A stretch of DNA of 64,000 nucleotides from Carpediemonas membranifera (taxonomy: Eukaryota > Fornicata). The notes beneath the pieces are model-generated. The model searched no databases. It was not told where the DNA came from and saw only the letters and a program-made list of their open reading frames with translations. Of this stretch, positions 10,140-21,291 are shown piece after piece (the first letter of the stretch is position 1; each line of letters begins with the position of its first letter). The DNA lies in the NCBI GenBank assembly GCA_019828565.1, contig JAHDYR010000053.1:1145044-1209043 (forward strand), written 5' to 3'. The translations under genes were made by a program, and so were the position numbers.

Positions 10140-12895
10140 TCCCGCTCTCCATGGCATGACTCGCTAAGTAGTCATCGAGCGCCTTGAGCTTCGCAACAAC
10201 CACATAGGGCTGCCAGTCCTCGCTGCCATCGGCCCATTCGACTAGGAACTCCTGCTCACCATTGTCCGTCACGTGCGTGTCCTTAATGCGCGACACCAGG
10301 ATCTCCATCATGTCTCGTCCGTTCATCGTCATCAGTTGCTCGCGCGTCCAACCGGTAGCGTCAAATTTGCGCACACGGTCGAAGTGGATGCGCGTCGTTA
10401 TGTCCTCATCCGGTCTACGTGCCGTGACTCCATAGTCATGCACCTGTACGACCTCATACGGTCCTTCCCATGTTGGCAGCAGCTTAGCTGCCCGTACACC
10501 CGGCAAGACCAGCACCCAGTCCCCGATCTCAACGCGTGGGTTGGTCCTGTCCGCCTGGCGTGCGCCCCTTCTCCTCAGGGTCTCGCGTTGCACCAGAACC
10601 GCGTCGTCGCGTGCTCGTCTCAAGTACTCCTCCTGCTCATCGCCTAGGTCCTGATCCTGGACCTCGATCGCCGTGGTCGGCTCTCGGCGTGGGAGTCCCG
10701 CGTGTGGCTCCGGCCCCATCAGGCCGTACACCAGCCGTGCCGCAGTCGTCCCCGTCGCCTCGGAGTACTCCGTGTTGAGCTGCCGCTGAACGAGGGGGAT
10801 GAACTTGTCCCACTGCTCAGCCTCGCCCCACTCCAGGACCATCGCCCGAAGTCTCTGCAGTATCCGTCTGTTCGCTCGCTCGCACCCACCGTTCGACGGT
10901 GGATGGTAGGGGAACGTCTTCGACTGTCCCGTCCCGAACCTCGCGACCAGAGCTGCGATCGTCTCGTTGATGAACTCACGCCCGTTGTCAGAGTGCAGGG
11001 TCGTCATCGGCCCATGGTTTCCGATCCAGCGCGTTATGGCGTCGGCCGCGGACGCGGCTGACTTGTCCACCGAGGGGTAGATCTCGACGTATCTCGTGAA
11101 TACGTCAATTACCGTGAATACATACTGAGCGCCGCTTTCGGCCTCTGGGGTGATCTTCAGCGTATCGATCGCGACTTTCTGGAACGGAGTCTCCACCATG
11201 TGAGTCCCCATCCTCAGTTGCAGTTGATCCACCGATGCGAGCTTCTGGCATGAGCAGTGGTCCACGAACGACTTCACGTCCTCCCACATGCCGCGCCACA
11301 CGTAGCCCTTCTCCTTCAGCGCCCTATACGTGCTGTACCGTCCCAGATGCTGTGCCATGCCCTTGTGTGCCCTGGTCACCGCCTCGCTCTTGCGCTCCTC
11401 GGTCATCTCGCCTGTAGCGAGCTGCCTGTCCCGGTCTCGCGCCTCCGCGGCGTCCTGCGTGAAGTCGGCCCTCTCCTCGGGGTCGTCGGCCTCGTCCGGG
11501 TCATCGTCCTCTTCCTCCGCGCTGGTGTCCTCCTCGCTATCCGCAATCTGCACGAAGTCGTCGTCTCCAAGCCTGTTGGGTCTGCGCGTGTGCCTCCTCG
11601 GCCTCGTCGCTGCCGCCTTCGCCTCTGGGAGGTTCCTTGACAGCGTGTCTGCGACCACGTTCGACTCACCCGGGAGGTGAATCACGTGGAAGTCGAACTC
11701 CTGCAATGCCAGTCTCCAGCGCAGCACCTTGGCCGACGCTGTCTTCTGCTCCATGCACGTGAGATTCTTATGGTCCGTCTCGATGGTGAACGTGTATCCC
11801 TGCAGATACATACGCCACTTCCGGATACACTCGACGATGGCGAATGCCTCCTTCTCACCGGTGGTCCACCGCTTCTCCGCCCCGTGGAACGCACGACTGT
11901 ACACCGCGACGACGGCCTCTTGACCGTCCTGAGTCCGGTTGCATAGCATACCCCCGAGCCCGACGTCCGATGCGTCAGTCCGGAGGATCAGGTCCTCGTT
12001 ATAGTCGATGTGGTTGAGCTTGATGTGGGCTTTGACCCCGCGCTGCACGTTCACGAACGCTTCCTCAAGCTCGGGCGACCATTTCACCTTCGCCTGCGTC
12101 AGTGTGTCATTCAGCGGTGCCAGATGCTCCCCCAGCTTCGGACAGAACCGTCGGAACCATCCCAACATCCCGATGAAGCGGCGCATCTCCTTCCTAGTCG
12201 TCGGGCGCGGCATGTCCATGATGGCCTGCACCCTGTCATCACCGAGTCTGATGCCGTCCTTGTCCACGATGTGGCCGAGAAACTCGACTGAGTCCCGGGC
12301 GAAGTCGCACTTCGCCGCGTTCAGCCTGAGGTTGTACTCTGCACACCGCTTCAGCACTGCCTCTAGCCGTGCCATCAACTCCTCGCGTGACCTTCCCATG
12401 ACCAGAACGTCGTCCATTTATATGATGACTCCTGATATTCCTTCAAAGACAGACTCCATGGCCTGCTGGAAAAATGAAGGCGCGTTCTTGAGCCCAAAGG
12501 GCAGTCTGTTGAACTCGTACAGACCCCCTGGCGTGACGAACGCCGTCTTGTGCCGGTCCTCTTCCACGACCAGCACCTGGTTGTAACCTGACTTGAGGTC
12601 GAGCGATGCGAAGCAGGTCGCCCCGCCCAGCTCCATTAGCACTCTCTGTACGTCGCGCACCGGCGCTGCAAGTGTCCGCGTGACTTCGTTAAGCCTACGG
12701 TAATCCACGCACAGCCTCCACGACCGGTCTTTCTTGCGTACCAGCACGATCGGCGACGCGAAGCTTGACTTTGACCGACGTATCACACCGGCCCTCAGCC
12801 ACTCCTCGACCTGTTTGTTGGCCACCTCCTCGAGCGCAGGTGCCAGCTGGCGCACCGGCTGCCTCCTGCCTTCTCATCGATGAGGGTGACGGGGT
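10135..12895 (-). pseudogene. Gypsy-E pol: RT, RNase H, integrase, chromodomain-like end
   Basis: RT begins near 12880 after a frameshift from the protease frame. Motifs include L-C-V-D-Y-R-R-L-N (about 12715), A-S-L-D-L-K-S-G-Y-N-Q (about 12590) and L-P-F-G-L-K-N-A-P (about 12495). The catalytic Y-M-D-D box has its Tyr codon changed to TAA (12420-12418), and the frame then continues from M-D-D for 760 codons. RNase H shows D-A-S-D-V-G-L-G-G and T-D-H-K-N-L. Integrase shows C-S-C-Q (zinc end), D-T-L-K-I, H-S-D-N-G-R-E-F and P-P-S-N-G-G-C-E-R-A-N. The C-terminus (F-L-V-E-W-A-D-G-S-E-D-W-Q-P-Y) is chromodomain-like and stops inside the 3' LTR. Confidence 0.85.
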
Positions 12896-13430
12896 ATGCC
12901 GGCAGCCTCGCCGGCGTCTCGTCTAGCGGGGCAAATACCCCGGTGAACCGATCTAAGAGTGCGGCGACGTCCGGTGCCGATCGTTCTCTCAGGTCGCTCC
13001 ACGCCGTGGCCTCCTCGGCCCGTATGAGGTCGTCGACCTCCTGGGCCGCCAGGTCATCCTGGGCCTCTCCTTCCTCCTCCTGGTCGGTCGGGCTCAGGCC
13101 CAGCGCGCGTATTGTCCCAAATGGGATCAACACGTTCTTCATCCCGGGGACTGCGTATATCTTGACCGGCACCGTCACGGACAGGCCCACTCCTGATCTC
13201 TTCCGCATCCGCACCCAGCCCTCTGCTGCAGCTACGGCCTCTACTTGACCGCCCACCCCGTGTATCGGGCCGATGTCTACCTCGGCCTCCGTCCATCCGG
13301 CGTGTACGCGCTCTGCGAGCCACGCGGGGCTGGCTAGAGCGACGTTGGCTCTCGTGTCGAGTCCGACTCTGAAACGGACGCCCGTCTTGGTCGGCTTTGC
13401 CACAAACTCGAGCGTTCCGCCCCATAAATC
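12880..13430 (-). pseudogene. Gypsy-E retropepsin segment
   Basis: The frame at 13403-12795 holds a retropepsin-like fold region. The catalytic triad reads L-D-T-R-A rather than the usual D-T/S-G-A, so the Gly is replaced by Arg. A second hydrophobic strand motif follows (V-P-G-M-K-N-V-L-I-P). A Glu/Asp-rich linker leads to A-Y-P-V-T-L-I-D-E and then a frame change into RT near 12880. The segment overlaps gag in another frame near 13440, so a gag-pol frameshift or an indel separates them. Confidence 0.55.
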
Positions 13431-13439
13431 CTGTTTAGA

Positions 13440-14063
13440 GCCCTCCGCCTCCTTGGCCTCCTTGAGGTGACGCGGATGACCCTGCGGGGGTTGCCTCGTC
13501 TGAGGCGTCCATACTTGCCGGTCTTGGTGTCATACTCTCGGTACCAGCCTGCTTTCAGGTCTTGGTCCTTCGTCACGCAACCGTGCGTCTTGTGGCCCTT
13601 CTGACCACACGCGAAGCAGCGGACCGTCACCTCCTTGGCTCCTTCCTCGACTGCCGGCTGCGGGCGGCTGCTGGAGTCGCCTCGACCCGTGTCCGACTTC
13701 TGACGAGTTGCGACGCGTTGCACGAGCCCGGTCCGCAGGGCCCTTGCGACCGCTGCATCCGCCTCATGGGCCCACTTTGCGGCCTCTGTGACGGCCTCGT
13801 CCAGCGTAGAGAGGTCCATCCTGCGCATATCGTCTTGCAGAGCGTCGCATGCCATGAGCTTGCGAAATGTCTTGATAAGGTCCTTCTCGCGCGGTCGGAC
13901 CTCGTCCTGGACCACCGAGAGTATCTCCCTCATCCTGGAGCTGACTGCGGCCACGTGATCCTCGAGGTGATCTCCGCGCTTCGCTGAGATCCCGCTCAGT
14001 TCAGCCAAAACGGCTGCTGCGTCCTCATGTGCCACTAGCTTGAGGAGCGCCTTGCGCACCTCC
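13440..14063 (-). pseudogene. Gypsy-E gag (N-terminus not identified)
   Basis: Open on the minus strand from the 5' LTR. It has a helical capsid-like region, then C-F-A-C-G-Q-K-G-H-K-T-H-G-C (about 13625-13585), a perfect CX2CX4HX4C knuckle. No in-frame ATG occurs between the LTR and about 13935, so either the true N-terminus was lost or translation starts unusually. The frame continues past the knuckle to 13334, overlapping the protease frame. Confidence 0.65.
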
Positions 14064-14138
14064 TGTTGTTGGGAACGTTTATCCTTAAAATCTCCACTAA
14101 ACTCTTGCGAGTCAAACCTGACAAAACCCTCAGCTACA
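14064..14138 (-). repeat. Gypsy-E 5' LTR (75 bp)
   Basis: Identical to 10065-10139. It contains no ATG on the minus strand in any frame and is open in the gag frame, so gag reading runs through it. No 10-bp palindrome follows it, unlike elements A, B and C. Confidence 0.7.
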
Positions 14139-15330
14139 GTTGTATTCAACAAACCGGCCGGGCATGACGATGGCCGTGAGATAAATGTCTTCGGGGCACA
14201 TGGGTTGTTGGTGGAATCCTTGCTTGACGTCTGAGGTGAAGAACCACTTGGAGCCGGCCACGTCGGCGAGGAACGCCTTCGCGTCGGCCATAGGGAAGCT
14301 GTCATGAATGGTGGCTTCGTTCAGCTGGCGGTAATCTCCACATGGGCGTAGTTCTCGCTCGCCCTTCTCGTTGGGCTTCTTGCGGACGACCACGAGTGCG
14401 CTGGCGACCGGGCCATCGGCGTCACGGCAGATGCCTCGCTCCTTGAGATCGTCGAAATGGTTGTGGACCTCGCGGAGGTCATCTGGATGAAGCGGCCTGG
14501 GCTTTTGGTGTGGCGTGCGTGCGTTAGGTTTCAGTCTGATGGTGACTGGGCAGATCCGCTCCGCCCGGGTCAAAGGGGCCAAAGACTGCCTTGTGGCGTA
14601 TGATGATCGCCTTGAGCTCTTGATAGTGCGGGAAGTCGAGGTTGACGTGCACCTCGTCGACTGCTTGGGTTGCCTCGGCGTCGGCGGTGACGTCATCGAC
14701 ACGGCCTGGCGGCGTGTCATCGAGGTAGGCGTGGTCGGGGAGTCCGTCATTGTCCTCGTCGTCATCGTCCCTGCGCAGGTCAATGTGGATGCCCTGCGCG
14801 TTCATAAGGCCTGGGGTCGTGAGTATCTCCGCGCCTATAAGGACTTTGTGGTGCTGACCGCGGATGATGCTGAGTGGCTGGGCCTCGAGGGACGGCCTAC
14901 GGTCCAGGGAGGTGAGCTCGAGGTTGACCACAAGCGCGAGGCCCGTCGTGATGACCTCTTGGGACGCGTTGAGTGCCACGACGCTGGACGGTGCCGTGCT
15001 CAGAGGCACGATCTTCTGCAGTGTCGCTACGGAGCCATCGCTGATGCAGCTCACGGTGGCGCCCGGGTCGACCTTGGCTCGGGTAGTCTGGCCGTTGATC
15101 TTGACATCGATCATCAGCTCGTCGTTGACCTCATCCACGGGGTGGAAGTTGCGCTCCATCTGGCCGCCCGGACCACGGTTCCACTGCGGTGCGAACTTCT
15201 TGGTCTGTTGGGGCTTCTGCTGCTTGGGCTGAGCTTGGGCTGCCTTGGCAGGCTGGCCGCTCGTAGTGGTTGCGGGCTTGTTCGTGTCTGACCCTGCGCT
15301 TGGCGGGTCTGCGGCTGGGCTTGGCCATGT
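14139..15330 (-). pseudogene. Gypsy-D fragment: gag end, protease, RT start
   Basis: Reading leftwards, a Gln/Lys-rich gag tail (about 15330-15200) leads to W-N-R-G-P-G-G-Q-M-E-R-N-F, which matches the Gag at 25385-26263 (W-S-R-G-Q-S-G-Q-M-E-R-S-F). The protease follows with D-P-G-A in place of D-T/S-G-A (about 15065). After a frame change near 14560 comes the RT start with R-P-C-G-D-Y-R-Q-L-N-E-A-T and F-F-T-S-D-V-K-Q-G-F-H-Q. It ends at G-R-F-V-E-Y-N at 14139, exactly where Gypsy-E begins. The rest of pol is absent from the window. Confidence 0.7.
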
Positions 15331-15917
15331 GATCTGTCGAGGTAAAAGGGAGTCTGATTCAAACTGTTTATAGGGTTGGTAATTGGGCAATTTTTTTTGT
15401 GTCCACAACTTTGATGGGACAATGATTAGGTGGACACTTTTAGATCAAAACTGCAATATATGAATCATATAGACAAGGCAGACTCTGTGACACTCATACA
15501 GAGTTGTCACAACATACGATCTCGAGATATGACGAAAATTCAGTCGGTAGAGACAAATCGACGCCTACCGGCCAGTACAGAGGCTATAACAAAGTGGGGC
15601 TTAATCTCTGAGGACTTTCGAGGTTGGTGAGTGTCTGAGGGGTATCATTAATTTTTTTGTGCAACGATTTTGGCATTGGCGGGATCAAATGGTCTGGCTG
15701 TAGTCACTTTCAGACGCTATGAACGGTATAAGCATCCATTTTTAATAATATTGACCCGATCTCGAGTAATCTAATGAATAGCTCAGAAGAGATTCAGTCT
15801 TGCCAATGGCGATGAAATGAACGAACAGAGAGGCATTGATGGTCGCAAAACATGGCGAAACAACTTCCAAATGCTACTAATAAACGTTTAATGCTCCAAT
15901 GTCTTTATTCCAGCTAC
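15331..15917. other. AT-rich spacer
   Basis: Base composition drops sharply in GC relative to both sides. It holds a T8 run near 15391 and a T7 run near 15650. One plus-strand frame (15430-15630) is open for 66 codons without recognisable features. I see no terminal repeats. Confidence 0.4.
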
Positions 15918-16178
15918 CTATTGATCTTGAATGTTGTTAAACATGCTGTTTGCGGTGAACTGGATCACTGCTTCTTCAATTTCGCGCGAAGCACGCACAA
16001 TGGCATTAAATCCCCGTGGAATGCGTGAATCAATGACCCTCACACTGTTAATACTCCCAAGCTCGCCTGCACAGCCTTGAATCTTCACACAACGCGAAAC
16101 AATGCGCATACAGGCATCAATGTCAGGTTCTTCCACACATACATGAAGGTTCTGCCGAATAGATTGCTCAGTGCCCAT
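15918..16178 (-). CDS. Small unknown ORF, 86 residues
   Basis: Starts at ATG 16178 and stops at 15918; the frame is open a few codons upstream without another ATG. The product has balanced composition, no low complexity, and alternating hydrophobic residues suggesting a small alpha/beta fold (I-R-Q-N-L-H-V-C-V-E-E-P, later F-N-A-I-V-R-A-S-R-E-I-E-E-A-V). A TATA-like TTTATACAG lies on the minus strand at about 16285. Codon use is AT-biased, unlike the surrounding transposons. I recognise no family; it could be a host exon or part of a non-retroviral element. Confidence 0.35.
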   Translation of the reverse strand: MGTEQSIRQNLHVCVEEPDIDACMRIVSRCVKIQGCAGELGSINSVRVIDSRIPRGFNAIVRASREIEEAVIQFTANSMFNNIQDQ

Positions 16179-16449
16179 TATCAATTGTGATGCAGCCAAG
16201 GTACGATGTGGCTCACTAATGCGGAGAAAGCTTTTACAGGGAAAGAAGAAGAGAAAACCCTTGTACCAATAAATGGTTGAAACTGTATAAATGATCAGTG
16301 TGGTCTATGACCACCACAACGAGAGAGGAAAGAAGAGTATTTAGTCAACTGATTAATCCAGGTATCTCGCTGGTACACAATGCTGTTTTGCCATCCATAT
16401 GAATGCTTCGCGCCATGACATGCCTATTTACGATTACGATTTACGTAGT

Positions 16450-16612
16450 GTGTATACGAGCAATACTCAACATTTTCCCACTATATGACCACCATAGGAA
16501 CGATAGGAACGCGGCGATCCCAGGTTGCTTCCGCTTCCTTGCGCTTCTCCTCAATAACGGCCGATCGGCTTCATAGTCGTGTGCAGAAGAATCGGAATCA
16601 CCAGAGTCAGTC
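16450..16612 (-). pseudogene. Tail of the ORF interrupted by LINE-1 (Gypsy-F family)
   Basis: Removing LINE-1 and one copy of its 13-bp duplication joins the acidic frame at 25440-25286 (D-E-Y-E-S-D-E-S-S-D-E-T-D-S-G) to an in-frame continuation here (D-S-D-S-S-A-H-D-Y-E-A-D-R-P, then basic R-R-S-A-R-K-R-K-Q). It ends at a TAA near 16450. The seamless frame across the site supports the insertion model and shows LINE-1 landed inside coding sequence. Confidence 0.6.
16600..16612. repeat. LINE-1 target-site duplication, left copy
   Basis: ACCAGAGTCAGTC, identical to 25273-25285. It directly abuts the microsatellite 3' tail of LINE-1. Confidence 0.85.
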
Positions 16613-16630
16613 GAAGAAGAAGAAGAAGAA
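16613..16630 (-). repeat. LINE-1 3' microsatellite tail
   Basis: GAA repeats on the plus strand, that is (TTC)n at the 3' end of the element RNA. It takes the place of a poly-A tail and is matched by tetranucleotide tails in LINE-2 and LINE-3. Confidence 0.8.
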
Positions 16631-17518
16631 ATTTATGGTGCTTGGATTCTGACCCCGGACTGAGCTTGTTTCCCGTTGTCTTGGAACTGAGTGCCCCGGG
16701 GTACTGCCTATTTCCCGTGGCAAACTGGTCAGCAGCGTTTGCCTTGGGCTTTCGGTGCTACTGTCTCCGCGGAAAGCCGATTCCAATCGCCCCAGAGGCC
16801 CTGCGGCCATCTCCGTGCAAATATGCTTTCCTGTCTCCCTGAAAGTCCGGCAACTATCCGGGGAGCCTGGGGGTCTGTCCTCGGGGCATTGACAGGCAGG
16901 ATCGTCCTGCAGAACCTTGACTATGACACTCCTTGCTTCCCTGCAGTCCTTGTAGAGCCGTTCAGCCACGGCACCCTCTCGTCTGTCCGGTTCCCCAATT
17001 CCATGCCCCCTCGACTCTGTTAAGAAGCCTACCCGAAGGCGGGGAAAGTGACTAAGTCCATGCTGTCTACCCCGGTTAGGTGGCGTGGGTCAGCGGCAGC
17101 CCCAAGCGCTAGGCCCGGTTGTCCCTGTTACCCCTTACAACATTTCGCTTGCACTACATGTCCTTGGTTTCCCATGTCGTTAACAGGGCGGCAGGGGCAC
17201 CTGTGCCCCTCCGACCCCCGTGGCCAGTCCCTGCAGTTTCCTTGGGGTCCCAACGAGTGGTGCAACCATATGGATATGGATTTCCTTGACCTTATCCTTG
17301 CTCTGTCCTTGTCGCATGTCCTTTTCTTTCTTATTTCTGGTCTGTCCTTCCTGTTCTTTCCTTGCAGTCGTTCCTTCCCTTACTTTGGTTCCTGGCTACC
17401 GGGATACGTGGGGCCTTTCCTCACTGATCCCAGGAGCTTAGCACCAGCGAGGGTGGTCCATGGCTGATTCCTTGTCCATCCCTTCCCGGTCCTGGAGTCA
17501 GGGGTTCATGACATGCTT

Positions 17519-20500
17519 CTATTCCACCTTGAAGCTGTTGTAAACCTTTGCCAGTTCCCGTAGTCCTGCCGTGAGGCCTTCCCAAATGTCCTCCGAGCCC
17601 CATATTATTAGTTGCTGTAATTCTAGGATGGGTCTTTCCTGGTACCATTCGCCCTGGGGGCCCTGCCTTACTTCCAAGTCCTTAGTTTTGTGCTTCGCTG
17701 CTGTCCACAGCTTTGTCCAAGCTTCTCCCCTGTCTACTGCCGGGCATTCACAGATTATGTGCGCTGCCGATCCTAGCCTCTGGCCCTCTGCCCACTCCCT
17801 GATCATTTCCTGCTTCCTTGCTGGTCCTGGCTTTTCCCTAATGATCCTGTAGAACAGGCTCACCTCCGACTCCTCCGAGCATAGGGGGCATAGTCTGCTA
17901 ATTTCTCTCTTCAGGTCAGCGCCTTGGGCCAGCTCTGTGATGGCTCTCATAGGGCCCTCCCTCTCTCTGCCGACGATGGGGATGGGCTGACATTGGCTGC
18001 AATGGATACAATTCTCTTCCATTCCGCCCTGCTTTGCCCCTTCCCAGCCTTTCGGTCTACCGTAGGCTTACCTTGCAGACACTTGCTTAATTTCCTTGTC
18101 CCCATGATTTCCATTAGTCCTAGTGCCGTACGGCTTTTGCACCGCTTCATCCACCCCCTCCTGATCGTTTCCATGCCATAATCCAGTAGCGCTGGTTTAG
18201 GGGCTCCTTCTCTGGTGCCCTCCAGTAGATGCTGCACTCTCTCCCTAGCTTCCCACATAACCGTGCCCCGCCCCCATTCTCTGTTTCTGACTGGTATATC
18301 CTGGTCCCTGTAGTTGACTATCCTTTTGACTGCCAGCCATTCCATGTGTGCCTGGAGGTCCACCCATCCATTCATCAGCCTCATGGCTGCGCCCCCTCCC
18401 GGTCCTGTTCCTGCCATGATTCCCTGCCAGTCATTCCAGATCCTTCTACCTCCCGGTGCGTTCCCCCACACCTCGACTCCGAAGAGGATCCTGGGCCATA
18501 TATATATTTCCAGTAGTAGCCTGCTTGCTAGTGCTGGCATGTTTGCCCTGGTCCACCCTGCCCATCTCACCAGTCTCTTGTACCTTTCGCTCTGCTCCTG
18601 TTTCCGCCTTATGCAGGCCGACATAGGGTCCTTCCCACTTGCGATCCATAATCCCAGGTATCTCGCCTCCTTCTCTGGCAGTAGTGTTACCCCCTCGATC
18701 CTGACTAGGGCTGTTCTGTCCACGCTAATCATTACATTCTTCTGGGCGTTCACCCTCATTTCATGCTCTCTGATTATGTCCACCATTATGTTGGCGACCA
18801 TCTGGCTATGCTCCGGTTTGCTCCCTGTGACCGCAGTGTCATCCACAAACATGGTAAGTGCTGCCGGTAGTCGGTCGCTGAGGTGGCTCGTGGTCCTTGG
18901 CGGTTCTCTGATGTCGTACCGTTCTCCCTTGATTTTCTTTCTGGCCAGGTGGGGCCAGTTAGCCATGAACAGCACAAACAGTGTCGGTGCCAGGACGCAC
19001 CCTTGCTTAACTCCCCTGTTGGTTCTTTTCCCATGCCTTTGCCCCCTTGACTGATATCCAGGTTTCCTTTATTGTGCCTTGAATTGCCCTGATCAAGTGC
19101 TCCTCCACCCCCATACCCTGTAGCTTATCCATGAGAATGTCCCTTGGTACCGTGTCATATGCCTTCTCGATGTCCAGAAAGATTGACGTGGTCTCACCCC
19201 CTCCTGGTGCCGCTGCACAATGTACTGTATCTGCTGGATGACGTCCCTGTCTGACTGGAAACCAGCCTGTTCTCTTGGTATGAACCTTTTCGTTGCTGCT
19301 TCCAGACGTATCTTGAGCAATCTACCATAGACCCTGTACAGCAGTGGTGTCAAGGATATTGGTCTATATGATTCCGGCTTGACCCTTGGCTTCCCTGTCT
19401 TGTGTATGGCCGACACTGTGGCATACTTCCATGCTTTGGGTACGTCGCCCTCCCTGTAGACCCTGTTGATGAGCCTCGTCACTTCCCTAAGGCCTTTCTC
19501 ATCCAGCTCTCTCAGCATGTCTCCAGATGTGAGGTCAGGCCCTGGTGCGGTGTCCCTCCTGATCCTTTTGATTGCGGCTTTGACCTCGCTTTCCTTGAAC
19601 TCATTTCCGTCCCTGCCCCTCCATGTCTTCCAGGTGGGTTCCCTGCCTCTGCTGACTCTAGCATACTGTTGCAAGAGGATCTCGCTGATGGCCGCCTTGT
19701 CCGTGGTTATCACTCCGTCCTTGAGGAGGCTCTCCGGCATTCCCTTGTATTGGTTGTCACACCACCACCTTCTGATGGCAGCTTCCACTGAGGCCCTTGA
19801 GGCCCTATACCCCCTTTGCACTTCTGCTGATGTCGGCCACCCATTTGGCCCTGCGCTCTCCCCAGTATTTCTCCAGCTCCTCTTTCATCCTTTCCTTCCT
19901 GGTCCTGTTGCCTAATTCTGTCCATGGGGTTCGCTGGAGTTCGCTCCACACTCCGTTCCCGAACACTTTGTCCCTTGCCTTTGCTCCCCTGTTGTTCACT
20001 GGGTCGCCCATGCATGCTCTTATAGTCTCTTCCCATTGGTCCGAGCTCTTGATCCTGTTCAGCTTTGAGACTGTGACTGGCCCCTCCTTCTTTTCATGGG
20101 CCAGGTGTGCACCTCGGGTATGGCCAGAGCCACGTCTCGCTCACTTCTGCCATAGTACCGTTGTTCCTTCCATGCTAGTGTGATTCCATTGTGTGCTGAG
20201 CCCCATACCCCGACCTTCTGAGACTCTACCACCTCAATCTCCGCCCCCTGGATTCCTGGTGTTGTCACTGCAAAGTCCGGGGTTGATGTTCCTGATGTGA
20301 GCGTCCCAGACTTGGGTATGATGGCTTTGAGCCTGTGCTTCTCCATCATATCCTTCCACCGGGTGGATCTTTCCATCTGGCCTGGGTCGATGTTCCAGTC
20401 TCCCATAATTATGGCCTCCATGCTCCCTTTCATGTCCATGATCTTCTGTATAGTGTCCCTGAATCCATCCTTCTCCTGCTTGCTGTGGCCGGATGGGGGC

Positions 20501-20958
20501 CATACACGTTGATGACTAGTATGTCCCTGCCGGTTCTCATTATGCTGGCTTGCACTCTTCCCGATAGGCTGTCCGATATGCCGATGTCCCACTTTGCAGT
20601 TGCGTGTGGGCTCACTATCGTGCCGATGCCTTCCCTTGTTCCCTTCCATCTTGGCGCAGGTTCGTCATTGCCTGCTATGCCTAGTTGTCGGTTGATGCGG
20701 TGCTGACTTTTGACATCCGCCTTTCGTTTTTCGTTGGCTAAGACCAGGTCCTCTTCCGTCTCCCTCCCTGCTAGTGCGTAGTCAAGGTCCATGAAGCAAT
20801 GAACCCTCGTATTCGCCGTTCTCCATGTCTCTTGTATGAGTACTGCCTCTATGTCCTTCAACCTTAGCTGAATCGCCGTTGCCATAGACGCCGTGAAGTC
20901 CTTTTCCTCTTCCTATGTGTCCCTCTGTGTTCAGACTAAGTATCTTGTAGGTTACCAT
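17519..20958 (-). pseudogene. LINE-1 ORF2: endonuclease and reverse transcriptase, frameshifted
   Basis: Starts at ATG 20958. Endonuclease motifs in order: S-L-N-T-E-G-H, I-Q-E-T-W (about 20845), V-I-N-V-Y-G-P (about 20510), I-M-G-D-W-N (about 20410) and G-S-A-H-N at about 20190. RT motifs: K-P-E-S-Y-R-P-I-S-L-T (about 19370), A-Y-D-T-V-P-R (about 19150), F-V-D-D-T-A (about 18845). The C-terminus is C-P-L-C followed by H-I-I-C-E-C (about 17890-17745), a zinc-binding end. Frame changes occur near 20905, 20500, 20100, 19800, 19200, 19020 and 17990, mostly one base. The protein would nick the target and prime reverse transcription there. Confidence 0.85.
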
Positions 20959-21291
20959 TGCCTTTGTCCTGTTTCCTTATCCTGCGAATTCCCAGAATTT
21001 GGGAGCCCCAGCTTCCCGCTCCTCTCCTGCTATCCTTGTCCTGACAAGGGGCCTAGATGCCGGTCTCGGTGACCCTTTGTCAGGCCAACCTTGTTACCAC
21101 CTGGTGACCTTCCATTCTTCGGGCAGGGTACTTAGGAGGGGGACGATATGACGTGACCCCCCCTTTGGCTGCCGCTACAGCCTACCGGCAGTGCATTTCA
21201 GCTAATGCCGGGCCCTGGGTGGGAGCCAGGGCTTGTGAATTATAAAGAAAATGTTGCTTGTTCCTTGAAAGAATACTGCTTTACCATGTCC
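20959..21291 (-). ncRNA. Conserved hairpin-rich spacer between ORF1 and ORF2 of LINE-1
   Basis: About 145 bases (21090-21235) are nearly identical to LINE-2 53945-54090, more so than much of the flanking coding sequence. On the minus strand the core folds as three consecutive hairpins: CCCTGG...CCAGGG, CCGGCA...TGCCGG with inner GCATT/AATGC, and GGCTG...CAGCC. This could be an internal ribosome entry or reinitiation element for ORF2, or a self-cleaving RNA. The function is inference; structure and conservation are seen. Confidence 0.5.

Larger units (their letters stand above)
10065..14138 (-). mobile_element. Gypsy-E retrotransposon, 4074 bp
   Basis: Bounded by two identical 75-bp direct repeats with TG...CA ends (10065-10139 and 14064-14138). 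Between them on the minus strand lie gag with a CCHC knuckle, protease, RT, RNase H, integrase and a chromodomain-like C-terminus. The order and integrase position mark it as Ty3/Gypsy. Flanking bases do not form a matching short target duplication (GGCCTC on the left, GTTGTA on the right), so one flank has probably been rearranged. It interrupts the RT of fragment D on its right side at 14139, and the missing half of D is not found to its left. Confidence 0.85.
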
